From: Nautilus pompilius
Lineage: Eukaryota; Mollusca; Cephalopoda; Nautilida; Nautilidae
DNA length: 64,000 nucleotides
Direction: 5' to 3'
NCBI GenBank assembly: GCA_018389105.1
Contig: JACATO010001456.1
Coordinates: 172,632-236,631, forward strand
The notes beneath the pieces were generated by a model that saw only the letters and a program-made list of their open reading frames with translations, made no database searches and was not told the DNA's origin. A program made the position numbers and the translations under genes. Positions 1 to 12,689 of this stretch are shown one piece after another (within the stretch, counting starts at the first letter, position 1; each line of letters starts with the position of its first letter).

Positions 1-1280
1 GGTCTGTTGGTTCTTGAAGAACAGATTAGTTCAAATTTGAGGCTTAGTTAACAGTAATAATTTTTAAAAAACCGTATTTTTTTAAACGGTAGGAATCAAT
101 AACAGGTAGAGCATCAGCATTTAACTTCGGTACAGGTAATAAAGCATCGCTTTCGTTTAACTGATATTAAAATCAGCAACCGATGGAATATCAATGACAT
201 TATTCAGTCTTTACCTCATAATTCCTGTAGTACAACCTTTCCGCAAACACTGTATTAATCTTCTGTATTTTCCCGGAAGTCCCAGAAATTGAAAGTTGAA
301 TTTAACGATTTTTCGAAATTGTGATTAGTAGTAACACTAGGAATTTAGTTTATTCACGGCATTTGGATTTCCATCCAGATGAGCCAGTGTTTTATACCTG
401 CAGAAATATTTACTGGCTAAGAATGAAATGTATATATATATATACCTAAGGCCAAAGCCAGTAAACCAAACGCGATGGTCATGTAGATACTTGAAATGGA
501 TAATAATCCAACTCTCTAATGTCTCCAAAACTTTTGTTACATTTATATTTGATGGATAAATATTAAATGTTAGGAATGGAATTATATTTCGGCAATTATA
601 CGGCTCCTTTTAGAGGTATAATTTGAGTTTATAAAAGTAGCGGCCTTTCAACCTGCCGATGGATTGGATGGAGAAATAGTTTATGGACTGTGAAGTTTTC
701 AAGTGATTGCAGAGGAAGAGAGAGTATCTGAACACGCTGACTATCAAGTTGTACAAGTCTGCGTCATTATGGGCTATTAAGGAACAGGAAACAAATCAGT
801 AGAGACTCGTCGTTACTGTTGGTAGCGAAACCGGCTTTTCTTGCCTCTGCCTTTTGAAGATATTCGACTTGGTCTAATCTGTTTTCGGGGTTGAAATCAA
901 AAAGCAAATATTAAACAAACAGTCAGCATTCATATTGATTAGCCTGCTGTACAAAAGCCTCCTATTTGAGAGGGTTAAACAGAGTATTCATACATTTTTC
1001 TACAAAGAGGAGCTTCCGGAATTTTGCTCTGATGATTAAAGCTGCCTAACTGACAAAATCTACTAAGATGTTTGTCTACGGATACAGAAACACTTGACTC
1101 TATCAGTCTTCAGATCACCGCTGTGGCCCGCCATATCAATATTATTTTCTATCATAAAGCAAACTGTTAATTGTACTTAACGGTAGCCATGAAACATATA
1201 GTAAATGCCATATAAACACGGTGTTTACGTTCTAAAGGCACGTGGAGGTGTCATGTTATCTCGTGTACTATTTCTTCGTG
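1..1280. other. Unassigned AT-rich DNA
   Basis: I see no gene, RNA gene or recognisable transposon here. The only structure is a short (TA)n run near 430-445. All open frames are short and lack recognisable motifs. Confidence 0.5.
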
Positions 1281-1283
1281 AGG

Positions 1284-1540
1284 TGCGGTAGTCCGGTGGT
1301 TAGCCTATCAGACGAGTAAAATTAACGGCCTGAGTTAGAATTCAGGACGGGATCGACTCGGTTGGAAGTGCCTCCCCGGGGTAATTCCTTCTCGGCATTC
1401 TTCCTAAGCCAGCCGCGAGGAGGAGCTCTGAGGGAAGGGAAGTAGTAGGATTTTGCAGGTCTGGACTGACGCCTCCCCTTCTAATTCAGCTTGATTTCGC
1501 TCGAAGGAAAAGTCCTGACCCGCTCCAGTTTTGCTTTAAA
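1284..1540 (+). repeat. tRNA-derived SINE-like fragment
   Basis: The left end reads like a degenerate tRNA. It has a box A-like stretch (GTAGTCCGGTGGTTAG, about 1289) followed 50-60 bases later by a box B-like GGGATCGACTCGG (about 1350). A GC-rich body follows (CCTCCCCGGGG; GCCGCGAGGAGGAGC) and then AT-richer DNA. This is the usual plan of a tRNA-derived SINE: a polymerase III promoter head and an unrelated body. No intact cloverleaf can be drawn, so it is not called a tRNA gene. The right boundary is a guess and no target-site duplication was identified. Confidence 0.5.
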
Positions 1541-1650
1541 GAGTTGATTCCTTTTTACAAATTGTATTTACCGTTTCGAGGTTTTTACTCTTTTCTACGT
1601 TTTGATCCGGCTTACTCTTCGCCATCTATGCTTCTGTTCTACTGAGTACA

Positions 1651-1652
1651 GC

Positions 1653-1717
<65 letters not shown>

Positions 1718-2080
1718 AGAGAGAGAGAGAGAGAGAGAGTATGATGAGAGATAGACAGAGAGAGAGAGGAGAATGGAGAGAGAGACAGAAGAGAGGAGAG
1801 AGAGAATGGAGAGAGATAGAGAGAGAGATGGAGAGAGAAGATGGTGAAGAGATAGACTAATAGATAGAGAGAGATGGTAGTGAGAGATAGATAGATAGAT
1901 AGATGAGAGAGAGGAGAGAGAGAGATTGGTGAGAGATAGATATCGATAGAGAGAGAGATGTGAGATATCTCGAGAGAGAGAGAAATAAGAGAAGATGGTT
2001 GAGACTGATCGATAGATAGATTATATTGTGTCGAGATATATATCTAGATAGAGTAGAGAGATTTTTCGGATATATAGACT

Positions 2081-2113
<33 letters not shown>

Positions 2114-2236
2114 TCTAGAGAGAGAGAGAGATAGAGAGAGATGAGATATTAGATAGATCGATAGAGATAGATAGATGGTGAGAGATAGATATATAGATAG
2201 ATAGATAGAAGATGGTGAAGAATATAGATCATAGAT

Positions 2237-2270
<34 letters not shown>

Positions 2271-2484
2271 TGAGAGATAGATAGATAGATAGAGAGATAT
2301 GGTGAGAGATAGATAGATAGATAAGATAGCATGGTTGAGATATGATAGAGATAGAGAGAGCGAAAGATGGTGAGAGCTAGATAGATAGATATAAGAGAGA
2401 GAGAAGATATAGAGGATAGCTAGATAGATCGAGAAGAGATAGATATCCTCGCTAGATGATAGAGATAATAGAGAGAGAGAGAGG
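1651..2484. repeat. (GA)n / (GATA)n compound microsatellite
   Basis: About 830 bp are built from GA dinucleotides with interspersed GATA tetranucleotides and a recurring GATGGTGAGAGATAGATAGATA-like phrase. The plus strand is almost pure purine at its start. Open frames here on either strand (Ser/Leu/Ile-rich on minus) are artefacts of the repeat. Confidence 0.95.
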
Positions 2485-5465
2485 TTAACATGTGGTAATG
2501 TTTGAAGTCACAAAAACTAATCGTCTTGGTATAAAATACACATAATTCAGCAGATATTACAAATAAATTTTCTTCCATAATATACGAAATAATAAATAAC
2601 TCACCTCAAGCAACACAGCCCAGGAGGATGCAACTTCACTGGTAGTGCGCACGCGATCCAGAGACCGTTTGTCGTCCTGTTTTCACCCGGTTTCAGATAA
2701 CAAAAAGGTATATTCCAGGCCGCACTACCAAGCATTTTTCAACTAATCGAGCTAAAAATATCTGCCCCTGCTCTGCGCGATGGTCCATGAAAGAAGCGCT
2801 TGAGGTTATTTATCAATGTATTGCTATTATTTCCCAGACAATCGCCGATCAATATAAAGATCTGAGTGCAGAGAGTTCAGGTTATAGACGCTGACCTCAA
2901 ACAACCGCGCCATCAGTCAGAAAATATTTGCCTAATTCTTTAGAAGGTAATAAGCATAACAAACGACCCGATCCATCCCGAAAGTTGCTCCACATCTTCG
3001 ACACGGATATAGACAAACAACAGAATACGCGGTCACATGTGGAAGCACGTGTCCGCCCTACGCTAACGTACTATTTTATGCGGGAACAAACTCGTTAGTC
3101 TGTTTTGTGTATTTCTGGTCCATTGACCGCTAAAGTTGGGGAGCCAAGCTCGGATCGGCTCTGTTTGAGATGCCCACCTCCCAGGTATACAGTCTCTTTA
3201 CACTCTTCACTCTCACCGACTTTCTTTAACCCTAACACCCTTCACAGACCCTAGAAAGAGAGGGGATTGTTCGCTGCCAGCGTAAATACGGGGCTTGATC
3301 GGACCGACAAAAGAATATAGCGCCCAGGTAAAATGAGTTAATCGAGATTTACAGTTAAAACAAATGACTTCATTATTAACAGATATAATAAATAAGTAAA
3401 AGGTTATCTGGATATTTAAACTTGAGCCGATTTTTCCTTCGTCTTTCATCGAAGCTATAAAAGGTAATCAGCATTTAAGCATCGCATTTTCTTTGTGTAT
3501 TTTCCTTATGTTTCCCTCTCCTGGCAGAAATAACTCAGTTTGTACCACTAACTTAGCATCTCCCCTCTGGTTGGAATCGCTTGGTACCGTTGACATAAAC
3601 TGCTCCAGTACAGGTCGTCGGCATTATAGATTTATGATCGTACCAACACCTGTTTAAACCACTCGTAAAAACATTTCCTTTGTTTAACAGCACGCGCTCT
3701 CTACCCACAAATTAAAAGCCTTTCCCCATTTCCCCCAATGAACCCTGATTTCTTATTCTGTATGAGGCACATGAGCATAGTTCTTAGGCGTTCCGAATTA
3801 TGGAAGCAAAGCATTTGTTGTCTTGATGACGGTGCCCATCTGCTTAGCGCCATCTGGCGGATCACAGTTTCCTAAACAAAGTAAAGTAAGTAAATCGTTT
3901 ATCCACGTATAATCCGTTCATCGAAATGGAATCTACCGTTGTCACAATCGTAAATTACAGTTCAGTCACCTTTTCGCTATTATCTTGTTTCGATGTAGCT
4001 GAGCATCAGCGCCTTCTGTTCTCTTGGCTGCGCCGTGCGCACAGCGCCACATAACTGACGTCACGGCTCTGATGTTTGAATTCATCGCACCCGATAATAC
4101 AAATCGGGAAAACGTTTTTTTTTTTTTTTGTGATAGTAACTATCGCAACTGAAATGTGCGCTCCAACTGTTATAGTAAGTTCAGCTGTAAATATACTTCA
4201 TCAGATCTTCATGAAACAAACGTTCTGACCATAACTAAAACCCGGAAACTGACAAAATAGGGAGTTGTTCAGTATTGTTTAGCTTAAAAGAGAAACAAAA
4301 GCCTCTGTCAGCTGTGACATCACCCATTAGCGCACCAGTTACGACAGGCAGTGCGCGAAACGTGAACTTAATCTCTAATGAACGAAATGAAGATCAAGTT
4401 AACCCTGACTTGACATGGAATTCTTATAATATTTTATATAACTGAAATCTAGTGCCATGTATGTGACAGCTCGTTATGTTATCTTTAAAGAGGGAATTAA
4501 CTTGACTATTGGTTCACCGTGAAAAGGCTATTTACTTGAAGGTCGCTCAGATCTGATAAAGAAGTAGTTTTGCTTTGTTTTGTTTTTTTTTTTAAATTTC
4601 GTTGACGCAATGATACACGGTGGAAAGTTCTAATGTGATATTTCCGGGAGGCGGTAAATCGGCACCCTAAGAGAGTACGTGATGCGACCGTCAGGAAAGA
4701 TGAGGGAGTTTTTTTTTCAGCTGGACCCGATTAAGCTTTTAGGATAACGAGTCCGGACGATGCAAAGTTATCCACACAACAAGTTCTTTAGTACGATCTT
4801 ATAGGACTAAATTTGGGTGGAATGTTAGTTCTTGTAATAGGTGGAGAACATTCGGCCCCCTTTTCTAGTCAGGTTACACGTGGAATGGTCCGTTATAATG
4901 TTTGCTGCCAAGTTAAGACGCAGCGTTACATCTTCTAGCCTGGTCACACGCCTCAGGAAATCAGATGCCCTGGAACAATTAAGAATACGAGATAAGGTAT
5001 ATTTTTCGACAGACACTCGGGAACACACACTAACAGAATAGTGGCTAAGACCAACGGCCTAAGCTTCCTTACCCTTATAGCGTCTTAAGGACATACAGAG
5101 AGAAAACTCTGTTCTAGAGGGTCCAGCCTGGATAAACCTACCCCTCCTGAGCGTATTAGATTACGAAGGAGTTGGGTAGCCCGCTGCTCTCGCTAGGATG
5201 AGGTACACTAACACTAAAAAATAATACAGGTCGAAATAAGACCTCACTTATAAACAGCTGAGGCGGCCGGTCGTGGAACCAACCCAGCTCCCACCACCAC
5301 ACTTGCAACTTCACACACAAGCCCCAAAAATTGCACCACACCCCCCAAAAAAGACCAATAGCCAACAGCAGCCGTGTGCGTCAGCTCGAGCGCCCCCGCC
5401 TACACTGATGCATAATTTTTGTGTGGACTCCGAAGCTTACAAGGTAAAAGTAGCGTAGTTCGGCG
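2485..5465. other. Unassigned DNA, no gene seen
   Basis: Single-copy-looking sequence. Short open frames at 3213-3449 and 4825-5041 show no motif, and the overlapping frames on both strands at 4.83-5.04 kb suggest chance. It contains one CTCF-like site, listed separately. Confidence 0.5.
3845..3860 (-). promoter_or_regulatory. CTCF-like binding motif
   Basis: On the minus strand the sequence reads CCGCCAGATGGCGCTA. This fits the CTCF core in the AGATGGCGC form known for bilaterian CTCF. It is a single motif match; occupancy is unknown. Confidence 0.35.
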
Positions 5466-5469
5466 AATT

Positions 5470-5568
5470 TCCCGCTAGGAGCTGTTGTTAAGCCCGCGCC
5501 ATGTAAGACAGGCTCTCTACCCTTAAGCCGTCTGTAGTCTAACTACTGGACTACGGAGCCGCCCATGG
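5470..5568 (-). repeat. tRNA-derived SINE-like head
   Basis: On the minus strand a tRNA-like stretch begins near 5563: GGCTCCGTAGTCCAGTAGTTAGACTACAGACGG. It resembles the D-arm/box A part of a tRNA and the head at about 1289 (both contain GTAGTCC-GT-GTTAG). A box B is not convincing, so this is a degraded SINE head. Confidence 0.4.
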
Positions 5569-6520
5569 AAGGCATCGTATTTGGGGAAAAAAAAGGGGGA
5601 GATTTTACAAAACTTTTAAAATCTTGATGTTTTCTCTCCTGTTCACCAATACGAAAATATTACGCCAACGTTCACCAGACTACATTACAATCTGGTTGTC
5701 TACTCTATCGACCGCAGATATCTTTGCGGATTCCGAACTCGAAAACTCTGACCTCCATCTGAAAGTCTAGGACCCACCATTATTAATTTTGAGGGGTGGG
5801 TGGGTGGTGGTTCCTGTGCATGGAAAGAATTAAAATCTATGCGAAACTTGACTCAACCACTACTAGTTTCCATCATATTACGTCCCGCCCCCCCGGGTAC
5901 TTCCGCGTTATTTACGTTTAAGAAATAATCAAGAAATACTGTAGAAGTAAATTATTCCGCCGGAACCAGATTTTCGTGGATTACGGACTTTTTGTGAGAT
6001 GGCGAGAAGATGGTTCGAGGATTTTGATATCCAAATTAAATTTATAAAATTTTCTAAATGTTGTCTTTTTTTTTTAAAAAAAATTTCAGAATGTTATTAA
6101 AATTAGAACCATACGATTCGCCTGGAAGAAGTGGGCGCTGTACTGCAAGTTACGTGCATGAAATACAAAAACCAATTAACGCTCACCGTGAAGCTAATTC
6201 AAGTAAACCCTTCTCCTGGCTCCGTCATTAAGATGCTGGCAAGGACTGAGATACAAGAGCAGCCCGGAAACTTGCAGCTCACTACCCTGATACACGAGAA
6301 CAATTTATTGACTGTGTAAAATGCCCTTTTCAGAAACGAGAATGTGCCACCAGAGCTTTCTGGTAACTTTAACCTGAAATATATCAATTTGGATTTCACA
6401 ATGCACTATGGAACTTAATGGAAACATAGCAGTTTGGCGTTACTGGACTTGGCGATAAAGAGAAATTCGGCATGTTAAGGGATCAACTGCTAATGGAAAT
6501 TCAGTAATGGAAATAATTAT
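5569..6520. other. Unassigned DNA with a G-rich run
   Basis: No gene seen. A G-rich tract at about 5794-5811 (GGGGTGGGTGGGTGGTGG) could form a G-quadruplex on the plus strand. Poly-T/poly-A runs occur near 6065-6085. Confidence 0.45.
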
Positions 6521-6521
6521 C

Positions 6522-6880
6522 AAAACAGAAAAAAAAACAAAGTGGGTGTCCAATGCAAATAACACGTGACAGAATGTGCTTCATGTGCAAAAATTGAATT
6601 GCTTCATAGGAGAGTCATGTGTTGATATAGTGCACAGTGATTGGCTGCCACCCAGGCAGTCAGAAAGTGACACATGCGCAGAAAGATTATAAAAGTATAT
6701 AAGCAGTGATGGCATTGGCTTATGAAGTGAAGGCTTCTCCGGCCGGCGTACTGCAGCTAGACTTCGTGTTGCGAGAGGAGCTGTATGCAAGATTCTGAAG
6801 AGGGTGCGCGAACCAAAATTCTACGGTGATAAATCGATAGCCTTATGAAAGCAAAGCAAAGGATCCACTTACAAAATATT
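6522..6880 (+). mobile_element. Internally deleted Tc1-like element (copy 1)
   Basis: The 5' part (GTGGGTGTCC, then AATAACACGTGACAGAA, ATGTGTTGATATAGTGCACAGTGATTGG) aligns by eye to the 5' region of the Tc1-like element at 57.67 kb. A short stretch at about 6730-6805 translates as EGFSGRRTAARLRVARGAVC, matching EGYSMRRVAARLHASGGATY of that copy, which is the helix-turn-helix head of a Tc1 transposase. Soon after, the sequence jumps to ATCGATAGCCTTATG (about 6834), which matches the 3' end of the same element (59.83 kb). Most of the transposase, including all catalytic residues, is therefore missing. It is non-autonomous and dead as a gene. The right boundary is uncertain. Confidence 0.65.
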
Positions 6881-9800
6881 TTCAACCTTCTAATTAATGA
6901 ATGCTTTATCATAACGAACTTGGCGTATCATTAAGACAAAAAGGGGGCAGTAGTGAAACAATTAGATTGCAAAGAAACAATGGCCAAGTCACATCCAGGT
7001 CAAATCGCCGGTGTCCGAGAGTGGCATCGGGTAGTTTCTATTCTCCGACATCAAGCAAAAAGGTCAGGGCCTGTTGTCATTTTCTGGGATGCTGTCGTGC
7101 TATATAATTCACCCTTTCATTACTAGTTCGTCTATTTAGCCGACGACGCAATAAAGTTTCAGAAGTTAACGAACTACATATTGTTTTAATTATGGATAAA
7201 CGAGTATTTATATATAACTTCCTCGAATTAACTTTCTGTTCTAGGTTTGAAACCGCTAAAATAACGTAACTCAACACTGTTTTGTTTTTTATGAGTTAGA
7301 ATCCATCAAGAGAAGTGGTTCAAAGCGAACGGTTCGCTGACAAGGTTCGAGTAAAGTCTTCATATTCTGCGGCCAAGCCATCCATCGTCTTCAGAAGGGA
7401 CGGGCACGGTGTCGAAACTTTTAGACAGAAATATCGCTTTGTAAACCTATTTTAAGTTATTGTTGCACCACCATTCCATTCTAATATTCATAATTATTGG
7501 CTGTTTGGCTGAATCTCTTATTTATATTATGACGCCATTAATAATCTTCAAGTTTGATATAATAGTTTTGCGTCGAATTATACATACCTTAAGTAGAAAG
7601 AAAAGGCTTTAAAATATTTTTAATGTAATTTTAATCGCGATTTAGTGTTTTTATTATTACTAGTTTACACAAGGGTATTTATTGTAAAGAATTAGCTAAC
7701 CTTTAATTATTTTTGCTTTTTGAAGCATCTTTTCATGCCTCAGATCTCAAAATCAACCAACTGAAACAATTTGAAACAGACATCTAGAAAATAAACAATT
7801 AGATCTGCTCATTGAAGTTACTGGTGTCTGCATAACCATAAAGAAGGTTAAGGTTTGAATTTTTAAAAACGTTTTAGTCATGCAAACAACGCATTAGAGA
7901 ATAGGGAGAAGAAAGGTAATCCTAGGACACCCCAACAACAGCACAAACTACAAGTAGTCTACTGGGAAATTCACAGCAGAACTCATCTTCTGCCTGCTTT
8001 GAGAGTTAGAAGCCATCAGTGATGCAACATCAGAAAATAAGTTAGCAGCTCAAAGGATGAATCTGAACAGATGAAAACTGCAATGATTAACTAGCGAGAT
8101 TCAAGGAAAAGAGGACTGGTATATTGTATTGTTATATAAGACAGTTCATTAAAAGTTGTTTCAAATGGGTTAATTACTAAAGGCAACAAATCAAATATTA
8201 CATCATCACTATGTACATCATGAATGTTTCAAAATATTGCTAAGTTATTACATAAGGATGCTAAAGGCAATCTTAATTCCAACTTGAAAAATCATCGATT
8301 TTTAATTTACAGTTTTATACAACAATTACAAGTTAATTTGATTGACACAGATTTCAATATGACAATTCACTCGTAATTTGTTTTATGGACGATAATTCTG
8401 GCACGGCTGCCACTGAAAAAGCTTTGTTGCAGTAATCGATTTTCATTTTACATTTATTGTTGTTATTTATGCCTTTGTTTGAAGGTTTATGAGCAAGAAC
8501 AGCCATGCATGCCTACAACCTATGACAGAATATTACCGAACACGATGTGTCGCTGATTATATAAAACACAATTTAGTCCAAAGCCAAGAGCCGGAGGTAA
8601 ATTTCAAGTCTTCTTTCAAGAAGTGCGAACAAAGGAAGAAATTGGTCAACTTTGCTTTGCTATTAAAAAATATCTGATGGGCTGTAGTGCCTAGCTTGTA
8701 TGCTTTTTTTTCAGAAACTTCACTCTTGCATGCCAAAACGCTAATCGCAGAGCCCTACCAAAATTTAAAGGATCTTCTGAAAGATCCAGTTTGAGAGTTG
8801 ACACTGATATCAAGACATCAGAATAGCATTTGAACAGCTGCGAAAAGAACGACGCAAACATATCAAAAACTTCTCAGAAAGACCTCCTGCGTGCCTAAAG
8901 AAGTTTGTCCAGGACGCCACTGTGAAGGAAGTAAGGAGTGAGGACTCAAGATAGTGGCCCTTGCTATGGTTCTAAGTCTGCTGAAGTGAGGGATAGCAGC
9001 AAATAGATTCGGTTAGATCTTGATAGACGTCACACTGTCAGTTAGAAGCAGTTAAAAGACTGTTTGAATTTATCTTCCAAATATTATTGAATGCTTGACT
9101 ATCACCTGTCTGGACGCTCAACTTTGCCGATCTGTGGCAATGCACGGAACTGGCTACCTGACAGAACACCAGTCAGAATGAGCTGCACTCTTCAGCGAAA
9201 ACCCCAAAGAGCATCAGAAATAACCTTAAAGTGATTTTTTTAAGAGTCGCTACTTGAAGAAAGATCACACAACGTAAGCTCTCTTACACAACTCTATTCT
9301 TTTTTGAAAAATTCTCTAAAAGAAGCAGGCAATCCGAAAATTCTATGCAAGTGGTAAACATGCACAAGAGAAAGACAGAGCTTATCAATGAAACAAAATT
9401 CAAATTATTCTGAAAGACAAGATGGACTGAGAAGCAGAGAACTCTATAGGTTTTAATGGAATGTAAAGCCTTTCTGGAATCTATCTGGTACAGAAGAGTT
9501 TGTGAAGATCATGGACTGAAGAAACGTATAAATCATCTTGTCTTCAAAGCGTGTTTCTAAACGATTCTTCACTGCTCTGAGTACAGTTGGGGCCTAAGCA
9601 AGAAATTTTAAGGGTCCACACTGATGTTAGAGACGATCAGATTGAATTTGACACTGTGGGAGGAAATTTTAAAAATGGAAGAATTAGCAAAGCTTAGATC
9701 TCTTAAACTTCTAACACAATGCGGTGGGCAGACAGAAAGAAAGTGAAAAAGAATGGTTTAAACGTTTTTGGACTTTTTTGTCCAGCAGTGTAGCAGGCCG

Positions 9801-12310
9801 GGTAGAGCTCGCGAGCCGGGTCGTTCACACCCGGAGCCTGATTCCGCCATTACTCTTTGTGATCAACCAGTTTTTGATGTTATCCTGAGCTATAACGAAA
9901 GACATCTGCCATCTCCACGTCGCCTCTAACAAGAAGTTAGACTCTGAAAACTTATGTAGAGAACCAGGACGAAGAACTTGCTTTCTCATTGGCATGTTAG
10001 CTGTCAAAAAGGACGTGCCCGTCGGGGTACTCGGGCGTGACCAGAATCCGTGACCTTCTCTTCCTGACATCGCTCACTTCAAGCAGAGTCGGGAGAGAAA
10101 ATTCGTTCCCGAAATTTATATTTAAAAAAAAAACTGCGAAACTTTAGGGACTTAAAGCCTGGGAGTCAGGTCGCCGCCAACCTGCCTCAGCTGTTGGAGA
10201 CTTTTCGTCACCACTAAAATCACACCCTGGACCCATCCCTGATAACGATGCACAGAGTAAAATGTCTCGCAGAGATACTTATAAAAAAAAGAATAAACGT
10301 AACAAGGGATCTTACTGCGACTATTTTTTCAATAATTGGTTTACTTATCAGTTAATGCAATAATTAAAAAACCATTAGAGCTTATTTAACGGCTGAAAGG
10401 GATATAAACAGTTACCACTATTACTATTAACCACTATGGCCGTGGTTCACATGTAAATTTATTACCACAAAACTTTAGCTTGGGTAGCAATAAGGATATT
10501 CAAAAATGCTAATTATTTTGAAAACTCCTTCTGGTATCCTCTCCACATCTCCAATTCAAATGGTAAATCTAGAGATTTAAATCGTTTTATATGTCCTAAA
10601 AACTTTGAAACAATAAAGTAGGATACTAAAACTATATAGCTGCAAGTAATTAGATTTAAATCTTTGTACGTCATCTTCAGATAATCAGTCATTGAGAATT
10701 TCTAAAGCGAGGACATCATCACAGTTTCTTCCAGTACTCGGATTTTACTATGTCTACACATAAAATCGCAAAAACACATTTTTCTGTTTATATTAGACGT
10801 TCTTCTTAACAAAGCACATGTTGTTTAGTATCGCAGTAGAAGATTATTACATCATGAGATGTTATGCTTAATACCAGGTATTGCTGGGGATAATGCAGAG
10901 AGAAACATTTGGTCTTTGAATCTTTTAGGCAAACACCTGGCACAATATTATCTCCACCGCCTTTTTCTTTACAGGGAGAGTAGCCTGATACCTGGTAACT
11001 ACGCATGTCAAGTAAATTTGGCTTGTCAAGCTACAGTGTATGGCAGCAAGTGCGTGCTTGGATTATGCGTCTCGGTTATCACGAGACACTTAAAAACACC
11101 CACACTAAGCCTCGTTACTCACAGTCTTGAAAATCGAGTCCAATTTCTCACTTGTGATAGTCATGCATGAAGCATGCTGGGGAAAACAAGAACAAGAACC
11201 AAAAAAAAAAAAAAAATCAAAGGCAACAAAACACTGAAAAGGAAGACGGCTTCGCGTCGTCTGTGATCGTGAGGCGAGTCGACGTTAATAGAAAGTATCT
11301 AATCATCAGCGATTTAAGAGGATCATCGAACTGCTGAACAGCCTCTCTCTCTACAAGTATATCATAAAGCGAAAACATGCGGAGTAAAATATGTTGAGTA
11401 CAAGATATTATGCGAGAACCCTCTCACAGATATAGACAAGCATTGTGGCAATGAAGTTTTTTAAAAAATGTTTTAATCAGTCTGCCATTCAAGAGAGTTT
11501 AAAGAAGATTTGTTGGTCACCTGTGCGAGCAAAACAGTTCTACGGTACTCTTTATTATTGCCAGGACTGCTATTTTTTTTAAAAAAAGTAATTCAGTTTT
11601 CTGTGAAGGTAACAAACACAGTGAAAGGATAGTTTGTTTTTTTTTTTAATTTAAACATGGTGTAGTTCTTTCATCAGTGCAACTGAAAAATTGCCTTATG
11701 GATGAATTAAAGGCATCTGTACATGGCATATAATACACTTTCGGTCGCTGTCTAAGCCACATTTGCACCGTTTGTTGGACCTCCTCATCACTGGCGTATC
11801 TTCGCTCGCGGAAGCCGTTTTACAGTCGCCCAAAAAGGGGAAGGCGGATGGGGCGAAATCCGGGCTGTGGGGGGGGGGGGAATCTGGTAGACGTTCGAGG
11901 GGCAGCCTGTTCAAAGTGTCGATGTTCGCCCGTGCACTGTGTGTGGTCTTGCATCGTCATGTCGCAACAAAACATCCTGTGACAGTCTTTCACGCCGTTT
12001 TCTTTCGAGTGGGTGACCTCGAGTGTTTCTCTATTAGGTGGGAAAACGTCACACCACTGAACATGACTCTACGCCTCACGTAAGTTGAAGGAATTGTTTC
12101 TCTGAGACTCGGAAAGCAAAAGCAACACGGATTTTCTAGAGGATGGTCTCGTTTGGAAATTCGGGTATCGCTCTCTGGCGTCTAGGTCGATCTTCATTCA
12201 CCACTGCCGTTTGTTTGGACATTCTAGAACCAGTCCACATACTCTCACACTTTTCCCTGCACTATCAGTCCTCCTCATCTGGTGCCGATATTCTGCAGTA
12301 GAGTTTAGTT
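6881..12310. other. Long unassigned stretch
   Basis: About 5.4 kb without a gene I can support. Open frames are under 110 codons and show no domain motifs. A weak tRNA-like stretch lies at 9790-9850 (GGGTAGAGCTCGCGAGCC ... GAGCCTGATTCCGCC) and could be a SINE head. A poly-G run lies at about 11868-11880. The 8.4-9.7 kb part has a slightly coding-like, A-rich texture with many stops and may be an old transposon that I cannot identify. Confidence 0.4.
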
Positions 12311-12316
12311 GGTGAA

Positions 12317-12330
12317 ACATTGGTCAACAA
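12317..12330 (+). repeat. Left terminal inverted repeat, element A
   Basis: ACATTGGTCAACAA; 13 of 14 bases pair with the right end at 14053-14066. Similarity continues weakly inward (A/T-rich, GTATTTTTCATC versus AATTAAATGTAT). Confidence 0.6.
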
Positions 12331-12375
12331 GTATTTTTCATCAAGCATATGTCAAGGTGTACTTAGTGTAGTTTT

Positions 12376-12394
12376 CAATGCGGATTTCAAATAT
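12376..12394 (+). repeat. Left subterminal motif, element A
   Basis: CAATGCGGATTTCAAATAT. It recurs inverted near 13979-13997 and, as GTGCCGATTTCAAATATGA, at 34122-34140 beside the second family member. A transposase-binding site is a reasonable inference. Confidence 0.55.
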
Positions 12395-12659
12395 ACAATT
12401 AGTTTTTTGACATCACGTACAGTTTTCAAGATGAGAAAGTTTTTTGGTTTTAGCTCATGCATTATATAGAAATTCCAATTAATGACGTGTGTGCATGTAT
12501 TTCATTTACATCATGGAAACATACCTTTAAAATAAACTACATTATTCATTGCTGCATAGTTCAGATGCAATATTTCATCATCTTAAATTGTCCAGTCATA
12601 ATTGGTCTGACGAAATATTTCATCATCTCAAATTCAATATAAGTATAAACCGTTGTATC

Positions 12660-12681
12660 TATTTCCTTACTTGTTTTACAG
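12660..12681 (+). promoter_or_regulatory. Splice-acceptor-like site before the element A gene
   Basis: A pyrimidine-rich stretch (TTTCCTTACTTGTTTTACAG) ends in AG eight bases before the ATG at 12690. This suggests a 5' UTR intron in the element A transcript. The donor was not located. Confidence 0.35.
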
Positions 12682-12689
12682 TGTTAACA

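Noticed and set aside
1284-1360. Functional tRNA gene
   Set aside because: Box A/B-like words are present, but acceptor and anticodon stems do not pair. It is better explained as a SINE head.
11763-12083. 106-codon plus frame as a gene
   Set aside because: It runs through a poly-G tract and has no motif; a minus frame overlaps it.
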